From Cyclobacteriaceae bacterium (GTDB taxonomy: Bacteria; Bacteroidota; Bacteroidia; Cytophagales; Cyclobacteriaceae), in the NCBI GenBank assembly GCA_028284125.1, contig JANQSI010000004.1, forward strand, positions 186,001 to 250,000: a DNA stretch of 64,000 nucleotides, read 5' to 3'. How positions within the stretch are numbered: position 1 is the first letter of the stretch; every line of letters starts with the position of its first letter. Positions 45,827 through 54,241 of this stretch are shown piece after piece. The notes beneath the pieces are model-generated. The model searched no databases. It was not told the origin of the DNA and was given only the letters and a program-made list of their open reading frames with translations. The position numbers and the translations under genes were made by a program.

Positions 45827-48505
45827 CTAGAACCTGATGTTAAGGAAGAAATTGGGAGTAAAACCTAACAGACGAGTGTCTAGCGCAACCAGTCGAAGTT
45901 GATCTTCTGTAATTGCTTCACTTTGCTCATCAAAAACAAACTGAGTTGTAAATCGCCTGGATTTTACATTGGTTCTGTCCAGTACGTTGAACAAAGTAAA
46001 ACCGGTTTCGAGTTTGGCTTTGCCTATTGGAAATGAATATTTAGCAGAAAGATCTACTCTGAAATAGTCCGGTAGTCGGAAAGCATTAACGTCACTTTCG
46101 CTGTAAACGATTGTGGAATCTCCTTCAAGAATTGGTACAGAAAATGGTCGACCAGAACCATAAATGACTGTGCTGGATAATTCCCAATTATTGACTTTGA
46201 AAATGTTAACTAGATTTATTTCATGTCGCTGGTCTTGATTAGATGGAAATGGATTGTTCTGATCGATATAAGAAAACTTATTGTTTGATGTCCCTAATGA
46301 ATAGCTCAACCATGAGGTGAATGTTTCGTCTCTATATTTTATAAATAGATCTACACCTTCCGCAATGTTCTCACCTGAAGGATTGATTAGAATTTCTCCA
46401 GAAACGCCCAATGAGTCTGGGGCTGTTGTAGACAGAGTTCTGAATTGGATATTATCGGGACTTCTTACCGCGAACAAATTTTCTATAATACCACTCGTGT
46501 TTTTCCGGTAGTATTCCAGATCCACAGTCCATTTACCTGAAGAAAAGTTTCCTCCGAAAATCATATGAGAGCTTCTCAAAATTGGTATTGATGCATCATC
46601 TGCTAATACCCAATAGAATTTATCGTTGTTATTAAATAGTGATAAGGAGGTCTGATTAACAAATTGGTGATGCAAAGATGCAGCACCTTTCAGGCTGAAC
46701 TTTTCGGTCACTTTTAAGCTCAGGTCGAAACGAGGTTCCAAGAACCATTTAGTTGTTGGCTCATAAAAACTCCCACGAATTCCAAAGCTTGACTTTATCG
46801 CTGAGCTATTGTATTGATAGCTTCCGTAGAAACTTGCAATGCTGGATTGAAGAATCAAGTCGTTCCGAATAACAACCTCATCTGAGAAATTTTGAAAGAA
46901 AAACTGATCCGCATCGTAATCGGTAGAAATCACATTTAATTCTACACCACCTCTGATCAGATCATCGTTTGCCAAGTCTATTTCATGATCAGATCTGAGG
47001 GTCAAATCAGAAACCAGGCTTTTAACTCTAAAGTTGGAGAGCCCAACCTGAGAATTACTGAAGATGGTATCGCTTTCTAAAAAAGCCACGTCCTGAAAGA
47101 ATGTTTGACTTACATCAAGCCGCTGATCATCGGAAAATTCTGATGCTGCTAGAGTATAGCTACTGTGCCAATTTGAGGCTGGATTTAGCTTCCAATTCAG
47201 GCTGATACCTTTATTTTCCCAGGTGGCATTGTCTTCAATATCAAAGGCAGAGAATTCATCTATCTCAGAAAAATCAGCGGAATAGAAATCTTCACTTAAG
47301 TATAGATTTATGTCAAGTATGGATCTGTTGCTGAACCGATGCTGAAGTTTTCCATTGATGTCATAAAAATTTAGCGAGGGTTGAAATTCCAATATGGTCA
47401 ACTCGGGACTAACAGATTCAATGAATGATTCCCTGTTTGATGCGAGAAAATCCTTGAACAGATTCGAGTTAAGTACGTCAGCAAAAGATTGCCGTACTCC
47501 TAGCATGAAGGAGGTGTTGGATCCAATCGGTGTCTCGATCATTCCATTAAATGAAAGGAAGTTAACACCGGCTTTTGCTGAGAATTTATCATTCGCTCCG
47601 GTTTTCGCAGACACATCTACCACTGAAGAAATTCTTCCTCCATACTCTGGACCAAAGCCTCCTTTATACAAGCCAACATTATTAATCACATTTGGATTTA
47701 GAGTAGAGAAAATCCCGAAGAAGTGATCCAAGTGATACAACGTGAATCCATCCATCAATACTAGGTTTTGCGCCGGGGTCCCACCTCGCACTGATAATCC
47801 AGAGGCTGTTTCATCGGATGCTTGGACTCCTGGTAAAAGCTGGATAGATTTGAAAACGTCAGTTTCTCCTAATGTTGGCAATGCATTGAATTGATCGGGA
47901 TTCATGCTGAAAAACCCGGGCTTACCGTATAGTTCTCCATTTTGGGAAGTATTCAAAATTATCTCTTGTAACACTTGAGGATTTTGTTCCAAGCTTACTG
48001 CTATGTCATATTCAGTAGGAGGAACCTCAAGTTTCAGATCTTTATAGCCAATGTAGCTGACTTGAAGCGTTATTGTATCTTCTCTTGGTGGAAGCTTAAA
48101 TTGGCCATCTTGATTACTAATAGCTCCTTTGTTCGAAGTTTGAACATGTGCAAATGCCAACGGCTTACCGGTGTCCTTATCATAAACTTTCCCTGCCAGC
48201 GACCTAGCTGGTTTTTTTATTTTCTCAGGAATGACTAGGTAAATACCATCAGACAATTGAATTTTAAAAGGCAAGTCTTCAAACACCTTGCTGATCAATT
48301 CAGCTTCTGAGTTTGCTTTAATTTTTTTATTCAGCTCATGCTGTTTTAAGAGCTCAGGATAGTATGAGAATTTGAATTTGTATTTATCAGAAAGCAATTC
48401 TACTGCTTCGAAGAGTGTTTGCTCTGAAAAATCAAAATCATATCTTTTTTGAGCGAGTACATTCGATGAAGAAAGAATTAAAATGAAAAGGATGGTGCTT
48501 CTCAT
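45827..48505 (-). CDS. FecA-like TonB receptor with STN signalling domain
   Basis: The 892-residue outer-membrane receptor has a signal peptide (MRSTILFILILSSSNVLAQ). An STN/secretin-TonB N-terminal domain (~20-95: FDFSEQTLFEAVELLSDKYKFKFSYYPELL) follows, then a carboxypeptidase-like domain (~98-185: LAGKVYDKDTGKPLAFAHVQTSNKGAISNQDG). The plug (VFKSIQLLPGVQASDETASGLSVRGGTPAQNLVLMDGF) and a barrel ending LLGFTPNFFLNIRF complete it. The STN domain passes ligand occupancy to FecR and then FecI. fecR ends 11 bp before its start, so the three are one operon. The ligand is unknown and need not be iron. Confidence 0.93.
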   Translation of the reverse strand: MRSTILFILILSSSNVLAQKRYDFDFSEQTLFEAVELLSDKYKFKFSYYPELLKQHELNKKIKANSEAELISKVFEDLPFKIQLSDGIYLVIPEKIKKPARSLAGKVYDKDTGKPLAFAHVQTSNKGAISNQDGQFKLPPREDTITLQVSYIGYKDLKLEVPPTEYDIAVSLEQNPQVLQEIILNTSQNGELYGKPGFFSMNPDQFNALPTLGETDVFKSIQLLPGVQASDETASGLSVRGGTPAQNLVLMDGFTLYHLDHFFGIFSTLNPNVINNVGLYKGGFGPEYGGRISSVVDVSAKTGANDKFSAKAGVNFLSFNGMIETPIGSNTSFMLGVRQSFADVLNSNLFKDFLASNRESFIESVSPELTILEFQPSLNFYDINGKLQHRFSNRSILDINLYLSEDFYSADFSEIDEFSAFDIEDNATWENKGISLNWKLNPASNWHSSYTLAASEFSDDQRLDVSQTFFQDVAFLESDTIFSNSQVGLSNFRVKSLVSDLTLRSDHEIDLANDDLIRGGVELNVISTDYDADQFFFQNFSDEVVIRNDLILQSSIASFYGSYQYNSSAIKSSFGIRGSFYEPTTKWFLEPRFDLSLKVTEKFSLKGAASLHHQFVNQTSLSLFNNNDKFYWVLADDASIPILRSSHMIFGGNFSSGKWTVDLEYYRKNTSGIIENLFAVRSPDNIQFRTLSTTAPDSLGVSGEILINPSGENIAEGVDLFIKYRDETFTSWLSYSLGTSNNKFSYIDQNNPFPSNQDQRHEINLVNIFKVNNWELSSTVIYGSGRPFSVPILEGDSTIVYSESDVNAFRLPDYFRVDLSAKYSFPIGKAKLETGFTLFNVLDRTNVKSRRFTTQFVFDEQSEAITEDQLRLVALDTRLLGFTPNFFLNIRF

Positions 48506-48516
48506 CGCATTGAACT

Positions 48517-49401
48517 TTACTGAGCGCTTTTACTGATCGCGAAGGTATTTTGTCCGGTTTTTTCATATTCCAGACCCAATGGAAGGCAAACCATATCAAG
48601 AGCAGTTTCAAGACGCTTGTTGGTAAAGTATCCGGAAAATTCTTGTTCGCCAGATCCGTCAAATTCAATTTCGATGCTGAATTGTCGCTGAAGCTCTTGA
48701 AATACACTATTTATTGGTTGATGATCGAAATAGAATTCACCATTTTGCCAATTACCCATTGTCTCTGGTACTCTAAATACAACCTTGACGGTATCCGTAT
48801 CCACTGTTATCGCTTGTCCTGGAACAATATCCTCAGAAACAGATCGCTCGGGTACTGTGACTCTCACTTTTCCTGTTTTGCATGCCACATTAAATGATCC
48901 ATCTCGCGCAAAAACGTTAAATGAGGTTCCAAGTACTTGGACATTTCCAACATTCGTCTTTACCAAAAACTTATTACCTTCAGTTACTTCGAAGAACGCT
49001 TCACCTTCAAGTGTTAATTCTCTATTCCAATCATCGGAGTAGGTGATCATCGAAGAGGCGTTGAGGATAACTTTTGATCCGTCAGGAAGCACTTGAGTTG
49101 TATTCTCGCCAGAAGCTGTAGCTACTTCAATGAGCTCAGCAGGCTTGAGAAGAAAAAAGGAAATTGATGCGATCAAAGCAATGGATGCAGCAATTCCTAC
49201 TAATCGCCAGGTATATGTTTTTTTACTATCTGTGTTCTTCTCTTCCTCAATTGCTCCAGCGATATTATTCCAGATTTCTTCCTTGCTCTTTTTAGAAGGA
49301 ACTTTTACAGAAGAAGACTTACGAAGAAACTCCGATAGTTCATCCTTCGAGTCATTCTCTTCATGGTTAATCAAATCTCGATATTTATCTAAATCACTCA
49401 T
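48517..49401 (-). CDS. FecR-family anti-sigma factor
   Basis: The 294-residue single-pass regulator has a cytoplasmic helical head (~1-80), a transmembrane helix (LVGIAASIALIASISFFLL, ~87-105) and the periplasmic FecR domain: EVATASGENTTQVLPDGSKVILNASSMITYSDDWNRELTLEGEAFFEV. A C-terminal STN-contacting region follows (FYFDHQPINSVFQELQRQFSIEIEFDGS). It relays the signal from the receptor and controls the sigma factor. Its start codon shares a base with the fecI stop. Confidence 0.93.
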   Translation of the reverse strand: MSDLDKYRDLINHEENDSKDELSEFLRKSSSVKVPSKKSKEEIWNNIAGAIEEEKNTDSKKTYTWRLVGIAASIALIASISFFLLKPAELIEVATASGENTTQVLPDGSKVILNASSMITYSDDWNRELTLEGEAFFEVTEGNKFLVKTNVGNVQVLGTSFNVFARDGSFNVACKTGKVRVTVPERSVSEDIVPGQAITVDTDTVKVVFRVPETMGNWQNGEFYFDHQPINSVFQELQRQFSIEIEFDGSGEQEFSGYFTNKRLETALDMVCLPLGLEYEKTGQNTFAISKSAQ

Positions 49402-49943
49402 TAGATCTTCACTCCCAATTGTTCTCTGATAATACTCAGTGCCTTACTCATCCGTTTTTCTATTGCCTTTACACTCAGGTCCAATCGGGCAGCAATTTCT
49501 TCATACTTTAATTTATCTATTCTGTTCATCAAAAACACTTCCCTGCTTCCTTCTGGTAACGATTGAATCACTTCATTGAGCTTTCTTTCAAATTCTTTTT
49601 CCTCAAGTACAAATTGAGGTGAATTATGTTCCGTCCTATTCTGTGCAATCACATCTCCCTGATGATTCATCACCACTTTTTTATGTTTGAAGTGGTTGAT
49701 CATTAGGTTGTTTGCGATTGTGTACAACAAGCTTTTTACCGTATCCATTTTGATGCTATCTCTTTTCTCCCACACCTTAATAAATACCTCTTGCACGAGA
49801 TCCTCCGAGAGATCTATGTCACCAGTTTTGTAATATAAAAAGCCTCTCAGGCTCTCAAAATACTGGTCATAAACCTCCTTTAGGTCATTTTTGGTAAAGC
49901 GCTTGCTTACTTCCATAGGGCTAATGCCCAAAGATAGAGCCAT
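49401..49943 (-). CDS. FecI-like ECF sigma-70 factor
   Basis: The 180-residue sigma factor has region 2 (YFESLRGFLYYKTGDIDLSEDLVQEVFIKVWEKRD, IANNLMINHFKHKKV) and region 4 (VIQSLPEGSREVFLMNRIDKLKYEEIAARLDLSVKAIEKRMSKALSIIREQL). It should direct RNA polymerase to its own cluster. The promoter-like element just upstream (49958-49991), repeated before the lipoprotein gene, is the likely target and would make it autoregulated. Confidence 0.93.
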   Translation of the reverse strand: MALSLGISPMEVSKRFTKNDLKEVYDQYFESLRGFLYYKTGDIDLSEDLVQEVFIKVWEKRDSIKMDTVKSLLYTIANNLMINHFKHKKVVMNHQGDVIAQNRTEHNSPQFVLEEKEFERKLNEVIQSLPEGSREVFLMNRIDKLKYEEIAARLDLSVKAIEKRMSKALSIIREQLGVKI

Positions 49944-49957
49944 CGCTGTTTAAGGAA

Positions 49958-49991
49958 TATACAATTGCTGTTGAGATTACCCTACCAATTG
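49958..49991 (-). promoter_or_regulatory. ECF-type promoter element of fecI
   Basis: On the minus strand CAATTGGTAGGGTAAT contains GGTAGGGTAA (49986-49977). After 13 nt comes TGTATA (49963-49958), 14 nt before the ATG. It matches the lipoprotein promoter element box for box. Its upstream edge coincides with the start of the octamer repeat array. Confidence 0.65.
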
Positions 49992-50082
49992 GTGAATTGG
50001 TGAATTGGTGAATTAGTGGATTAGAGAATTTAAGAATTAGTAGATTGGTGGATTAGATGATTTGAGAATTAGGGATTTTGGG
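49987..50082. repeat. Imperfect octamer tandem repeat, 12 units
   Basis: From 49987 the sequence divides cleanly into eight-base units: AATTGGTG three times, AATTAGTG, GATTAGAG, AATTTAAG, AATTAGTA, GATTGGTG, GATTAGAT, GATTTGAG, AATTAGGG, ATTTTGGG. The perfect units are nearest fecI and decay away from it. It occupies the divergent region between fecI and the GreA-like gene, directly upstream of the fecI promoter element. Confidence 0.85.
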
Positions 50083-50090
50083 TTTTTACA

Positions 50091-50118
50091 ACTAGTAACT
50101 AGTAACTAACAACTATTC
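50091..50118. repeat. Short ACTAGTA heptamer repeat
   Basis: ACTAGTA occurs twice in tandem, followed by the decayed units ACTAACA and ACTATTC. It is a second small tandem array next to the octamer array, upstream of the + strand gene at 50158. Confidence 0.6.
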
Positions 50119-50157
50119 TCCAAATGTCTATATCTTGATCTCAGAACTTAAAAGTGG

Positions 50158-50616
50158 ATGGATCTTACTGGAACAAAGTCCAAACTGATTAACCAATGCA
50201 TTCAAACCCTTGAGAACAAGCTTCATGCTTTGGATAAGGAACTGAACCTTTTGCAGGAATCGGCAAATGAGGAAACCAAAAACAGTGCAGGTGATAAGTA
50301 TGAAACTGGAAGAGCGATGGTGATGCTGGAAAAAGAGAAGTTGGCGGGACAAAAGGAGCAAATATTTCAACAAATAAAACCACTCAAATCCATCGATGAA
50401 GGGAAAGAATTTAAAAAAGTGGAACACGGAGCGGTGGTTATGACTTCAGGGAGTAATTACTTTATTTCATCTGGTATAGGACAAGTTGAAGTAGAAGGAA
50501 TTTCATTTCTTGTGATTTCCGCAATGGCACCACTAGCACAGGTCATGATCGGGAAAGGCGAAGGTGAAACATTCAGTTTCAATAGGAATACGTTTGAGAT
50601 TCAAAAAATTGTCTAG
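50158..50616 (+). CDS. GreA/GreB-like transcription-factor-family protein
   Basis: This 152-residue protein has an N-terminal antiparallel coiled coil (~8-85: SKLINQCIQTLENKLHALDKELNLLQESANEETKNSAGDKYETGRAMVMLEKEKLAGQ) with the acidic DKYETGR turn near the tip. A small beta domain follows (GAVVMTSGSNYFISSGIGQVEVEGISFLVISAMAPLAQVMIGKGEGETFSF). The order matches Gre factors, which rescue backtracked RNA polymerase via acidic tip residues. In Bacteroidota such genes are often mislabelled 3-oxoacyl-ACP synthase; nothing here supports that enzyme. It may bind polymerase without full Gre activity. Confidence 0.65.
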   Translation: MDLTGTKSKLINQCIQTLENKLHALDKELNLLQESANEETKNSAGDKYETGRAMVMLEKEKLAGQKEQIFQQIKPLKSIDEGKEFKKVEHGAVVMTSGSNYFISSGIGQVEVEGISFLVISAMAPLAQVMIGKGEGETFSFNRNTFEIQKIV

Positions 50617-50620
50617 AAGA

Positions 50621-50646
50621 AAAGCCCATGCTTAAGCACAGGCTTT
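50621..50646 (+). terminator. Terminator-like hairpin after the GreA-like gene
   Basis: AAAGCC (50621-50626) and GGCTTT (50641-50646) pair, with an inner TG/CA pairing across a small internal loop. The following tail CTAATTG is a poor U-run, so efficiency is uncertain. Confidence 0.5.
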
Positions 50647-50898
50647 CTAATTGTGAGAAATTTTCCTTGGTAAGAAGGAGAATCACTTACTTTGCACTTA
50701 GTAGTTATAAAAAGGCTATACGAAGTAAGTATTTTGGATACTGAAATCAGAAGAATAGCGAATCAATTTATCCACACTATTGATCAAAAAATAGAATATA
50801 ATTCTGTTATTTTAATTATTAATATATTTTAATTCTATATAATTATTTTTTCGCGGTATATTATACAAGTAAAAAGCTATACATATAGTAGAATATTT
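50647..50898. other. AT-rich gene-free spacer between convergent genes
   Basis: No credible ORF was found. The second half (about 50780-50880) is extremely AT-rich, with runs like TTAATTATTAATATATTTTAATT. It may act as the 3' end for the ssb transcript or be structurally flexible DNA. No clear terminator stem for ssb was seen. Confidence 0.5.
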
Positions 50899-51234
50899 TT
50901 AAGATTCTTTCTTGCCTAACATTAAGAGGTCATTCAGGTTTATTTCAGTTATATATTTTGTGACGCCATCTTTTTCATAAGATCGATTTATGAGTTTACC
51001 CTCTATAGCTATTTCACTTCCTTTTTTCAAATAGTTTTCCACAACCTCCACTCGCTTGTTCCAAACAACAATATTGTGCCATTGGGTATCTTCAATCTTT
51101 TCCCCTTGACCATTGTAGTATACTTCATTGGTAGCAAGAGAAAAGGTGGCCATTTTTTTATCACCATCAAATGTTCGGATCTCGGGATCACTACCTAGCC
51201 TGCCTGTTAATCGAACGCTGTTTCTTAAACTCAT
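50899..51234 (-). CDS. ssb: Short single-stranded DNA-binding protein
   Basis: The ATG at 51234 is preferred over the tracked start because family members begin M-S-L-R-N, giving 111 residues. The OB fold is clear: SLRNSVRLTGRLGSDPEIRTFDGDKKMATFSLATNEVYYNGQGEKIEDTQWHNIVVWNKRVEVVENYLKKGSEIAIEGKLINRSYEKDGV. It ends LNDLLMLGKKES right after the OB domain. The flexible linker and acidic DDDLPF-type tip that recruit repair partners are missing. It is therefore probably a secondary SSB, not the replicative one. Confidence 0.9.
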   Translation of the reverse strand: MSLRNSVRLTGRLGSDPEIRTFDGDKKMATFSLATNEVYYNGQGEKIEDTQWHNIVVWNKRVEVVENYLKKGSEIAIEGKLINRSYEKDGVTKYITEINLNDLLMLGKKES

Positions 51235-51401
51235 GATTTGTAATTTTTGATTTATAAATAAGTACATCAGTCGCCCTGATGAACTTTTAAGTCTTTTCGA
51301 TTGGCTCTGAATTACGTTAATGGCAATACAATTTGGGACTGCTAAAATTTAGTTTCAAACTTTATGAACTACACTTAGTCTACTGCAGGTGGTCCTGGTA
51401 T

Positions 51402-51428
51402 GAGATCGCTTCGATACCTCGCGATGAC
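51402..51428. repeat. Partial GAGATCGCTTCG...CGCGATGAC intergenic repeat
   Basis: GAGATCGCTTCG-TACCTCGCGATGAC is one arm of a palindromic repeat family common between Bacteroidota genes; ATCGC and GCGAT also pair with each other. It lies in the 295-bp upstream region of the ECF sigma gene. Confidence 0.55.
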
Positions 51429-51562
51429 GACTTTTGAAAATCCATCAATTTTTTTTCGTTCATCTAAAACTTTTTTTCATTTTACATCATCACTATAATG
51501 GAACAATAGAAAGACGAATGTTCGATTGTAGATTACCTAACCCTAACAAAAGCGTAAATTAG

Positions 51563-52201
51563 ATGTACGCAGAAAGTTTACTTGATATCGCTATGCTGCA
51601 TGCTGACACGCTGATTACCAATGCCCAAAAAGGGGATGAGAAAGCATTGAACCAACTGGTCAGTCTTTGGTACAAACGAATTTACAACTATGTACTGAAG
51701 TACTGCTCCGATGAAGATACTGCTACGGAAATTTCTCAGCAGACATTCATCGCAATGTTTAGAAACATTAAAAAGTTGAAAGACATTGACCGGTTCAAAC
51801 CATGGCTCTACCGAATAGCAACCAATTTTTGCTATGAAGAGAGCAGAAAAAGAAAACGAAACAGGACCGTATCGTTGACTGTATCACGAGGTGATGAAGA
51901 TGATTCCGAAGAGCGATTGGAAGTAGGGGAGGCGAAAGGAAATTTTTTCAATCCGGAACGAAGTTTTCAACAGCTGGAGTTAGAAGAAATTTTACTTGAA
52001 TCACTCGGAGAGCTTACGGAAGACCAGCGAACGGTAGTGATAATGAAAGAATACGAAGGGCTAAAGTTTACAGAAATTGCTGAAGCACTGGATGCTTCGG
52101 AAAACACGGTTAAAACAAGACTTTACAGAGGTCTGAAGACCTTGAAAGACATTTTAGAGCGAAAGAATATTACAAAAGAAACAGTGCATTATGAGTTATA
52201 A
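51563..52201 (+). CDS. ECF sigma-70 factor
   Basis: The 212-residue protein has region 2 (EKALNQLVSLWYKRIYNYVLKYCSDEDTATEISQQTFIAMFRNI, FKPWLYRIATNFCYEESRKRKRN) and region 4 (LGELTEDQRTVVIMKEYEGLKFTEIAEALDASENTVKTRLYRGLKTLKDIL). The linker is longer and more acidic than usual (RGDEDDSEERLEVGEAKG). Its 3' end overlaps the anti-sigma-like gene by 11 bases. It should control this operon and others. It is a different group from the FecI type at 49401, since no FecR or receptor follows. Confidence 0.92.
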   Translation: MYAESLLDIAMLHADTLITNAQKGDEKALNQLVSLWYKRIYNYVLKYCSDEDTATEISQQTFIAMFRNIKKLKDIDRFKPWLYRIATNFCYEESRKRKRNRTVSLTVSRGDEDDSEERLEVGEAKGNFFNPERSFQQLELEEILLESLGELTEDQRTVVIMKEYEGLKFTEIAEALDASENTVKTRLYRGLKTLKDILERKNITKETVHYEL

Positions 52202-52979
52202 ACCAGACGAAGCGACATTGACCTCTTACCTGTATGGTGAGTTGTCTAAGGAGGAAAGTGCCAAGGTCAGCGATTACTTAGCTGCCAATCCTGAAGTGAA
52301 GAAGGAACTGGAAGGCATCCAATCCATGCAGAAATTCATGGGGAAGTTGCAAGACAAGGAAGTAAACGAACCTTCTTTTGTATTTGAAGATTCTCCCACG
52401 ATTGTACTCGCGAGAAACAATTCGTTCAGCTACTTTTTGAAATCTACTTTGGCAATAGCTGCCAGTATTAGTTTGCTCATTCTTGTTGGATATTTTACTC
52501 AATTCAAGGTTTCATCCAATGACAATGGCTGGCAATTGAGCTTTGGCGACACTCAGAATCAATCGAATCCGAATTTCAATGAAGAAAGTATTAAAACGTG
52601 GATGAAAGAAACCTTGGCTGCCAATAATACGGATCTCATCAACAAAATAAATGAAGTAGAAAATGACCTGGATGAGCAGTCAGAACAATTATTGGCGACC
52701 AATTCCGGAATGAAACAACTGGCAAATTATAGAATAGATGAAAATCTGATCGATCGATACGTAAGTCAGATCTCCCGGGAAAACAGAGGCATCATTCTGG
52801 GTTTGATGGAAGTGGCCGGACGTTCACAACGAGAATACATGGAAGAAATGATGACGGACTTTGCCAAATTCATGGACGCTCAGCGACAAGATGATCTTGA
52901 CTTAATTCAAAACCAATTAAATGTCTTAGTCGATAACTCGGAAGCTAACCCTATCGATGATTACCGCAATAGTGAGTAA
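52191..52979 (+). CDS. Putative membrane anti-sigma factor
   Basis: The 262-residue product begins with a short helical head typical of anti-sigma factors (YKPDEATLTSYLYGELSKEESAKVSDYLAANPEVKKELEGIQ). The zinc-binding HxxxCxxC motif is absent. One transmembrane helix (YFLKSTLAIAASISLLILVGYF, ~82-103) leads to a long helical, acidic C-terminal part (KTWMKETLAANNTDLINKINEVENDLDEQSEQ, DLDLIQNQLNVLVDN). It overlaps the sigma gene and immediately precedes the secreted-protein gene. The anti-sigma role is inferred from order and topology. Confidence 0.72.
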   Translation: MSYKPDEATLTSYLYGELSKEESAKVSDYLAANPEVKKELEGIQSMQKFMGKLQDKEVNEPSFVFEDSPTIVLARNNSFSYFLKSTLAIAASISLLILVGYFTQFKVSSNDNGWQLSFGDTQNQSNPNFNEESIKTWMKETLAANNTDLINKINEVENDLDEQSEQLLATNSGMKQLANYRIDENLIDRYVSQISRENRGIILGLMEVAGRSQREYMEEMMTDFAKFMDAQRQDDLDLIQNQLNVLVDNSEANPIDDYRNSE

Positions 52980-52988
52980 TTGAAATTA

Positions 52989-54155
52989 ATGCGTGAGTTA
53001 AAATTTATGAAAATGAAAAAAGTAAAAAGAACTATATATATGCTAACAGTTGCCATGATAATGTCCATGACCTCAGTAGGTCAAGAGATTGATCAGGCGA
53101 GAATGGAACGAGATCTCAAAATTGCAGAGAACATTTTGAGCACTTTGTCTAGCAATGAGCGAAACATTTTTTCTCTGTCGAGAAGTATAGAGAGTAACTA
53201 TATCCCAGATTATGGAGTGATTTTCAGTTTACCTCAAAACACATTGATCTACACATCAAAGTCGAAAGGGGATGTGACCATTTTATCACCTTCAGCGGTT
53301 GGTGTCGGCAGTGGCAGTGGTAGTTCTTTTAGTTATGTTATTTCTGATGGTGATGAAGAATTATCTGAAGAAACGGAAAAGAAAAATGCTGAATTTTTGG
53401 AGCAGGCAGAGAATTTGTTAGAAGAACAGATGACTACTTTTCTTGTTGATTACGCAGATTTAATTGGACAGTTAAAACCTTCGGACCGTATTATGCTCAA
53501 TGTGAAAAGTTCAAGAAGTGGGATTTGGATTAGTAGCAGTAGTTTTAGCTCCAAAAGTCGTAACAAAGGAAAAACGGCAGAGATTCTCAAGAGTGATTTA
53601 ATCGCATACAAGCAGGGGAAGGCTTCCAGAGAAGAGACCGTTAGTAAGATAAAGTTCTCTGAGCGAGATGGAGAAACAATGGACAGAGATTTGGAGCTTT
53701 TCTCCAGCATTTTTTCCAGGTTGTATGAACCAGATCTTTCAACGACTTACTATGCATCCAGTAGAAACATCAACTATGAAAGATTGGAAAACCTTGGTGC
53801 GATTTTCTCAATGCGCGTGTATTCTTCATCTGAGGATGGTGGATTACACACGATTCGGACAACACGTGAAAGTGGACTTACCCGAGAACAGCGAAATGCC
53901 AAGGTCACTGCCATGTATCCGGAATTTGAGCAAACATTCAAAGAAAACATGATTGATTACGGAAGGACCATCAAAAGTCTAAAACCTTCTGAGATGCTGA
54001 TTTTCAAAGTTCGGTTGACAGAATGCAAAGGATGTGACATGCCAAAGAGTATTGAAGTATCCGTGAAAGCCAGCGTACTAAACGACTTTGATAGTGGAAA
54101 AATGAGCAGAGCTAATGCAGTAAATGCAATTTCAATAAAGACAACCAGTAACTAA
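52989..54155 (+). CDS. Secreted protein with internal duplication, sigma operon third gene
   Basis: The tracked TTG start is replaced by ATG 52989 (388 residues); ATG 53007 is also possible. A signal peptide precedes SVGQEID. The mature protein is two related halves of ~180 residues. YGVIFSLP and LGAIFSMRV match. LLEEQMTTFLVDYADLIGQL then KPSDRIMLNVK matches FKENMIDYGRTIKSL then KPSEMLIFKVR. LIAYKQGKASREETVSKIKFS matches LNDFDSGKMSRANAVNAISIK. The second half has a CKGC pair. The first half has long serine and glycine runs. I do not recognise the family. It may be the periplasmic input or output of the sigma/anti-sigma pair. Confidence 0.7.
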   Translation: MRELKFMKMKKVKRTIYMLTVAMIMSMTSVGQEIDQARMERDLKIAENILSTLSSNERNIFSLSRSIESNYIPDYGVIFSLPQNTLIYTSKSKGDVTILSPSAVGVGSGSGSSFSYVISDGDEELSEETEKKNAEFLEQAENLLEEQMTTFLVDYADLIGQLKPSDRIMLNVKSSRSGIWISSSSFSSKSRNKGKTAEILKSDLIAYKQGKASREETVSKIKFSERDGETMDRDLELFSSIFSRLYEPDLSTTYYASSRNINYERLENLGAIFSMRVYSSSEDGGLHTIRTTRESGLTREQRNAKVTAMYPEFEQTFKENMIDYGRTIKSLKPSEMLIFKVRLTECKGCDMPKSIEVSVKASVLNDFDSGKMSRANAVNAISIKTTSN

Positions 54156-54180
54156 GGAATTAATCCTGACTCTACCGAAT

Positions 54181-54217
54181 AAGCCTTATCTGTTCCCATA
54201 TCGGATAAGGCTTTTTT
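54181..54217 (+). terminator. Strong intrinsic terminator of the ECF operon
   Basis: AAGCCTTATC (54181-54190) pairs perfectly with GATAAGGCTT (54204-54213) around a 13-nt loop. The run of six T begins inside the last paired bases. It ends the sigma/anti-sigma/secreted-protein operon. Confidence 0.9.
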
Positions 54218-54241
54218 CATATTATCTTAGTGTAATACCTA

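Noticed and set aside
49987-50118. CRISPR array
   Set aside because: The repeats are eight- and seven-base tandem units with no spacers, and no cas genes are present.
50158-50616. 3-oxoacyl-ACP synthase
   Set aside because: The protein is 152 residues with a coiled coil and small beta domain; it has no ketosynthase cysteine or fold. The GreA-like reading fits better.
51500-51530. ECF autoregulatory promoter (GGAAC ... ) before the 51563 sigma gene
   Set aside because: GGAAC is present at 51500-51504 but no convincing partner box lies at the expected distance, so I did not list it as a feature.
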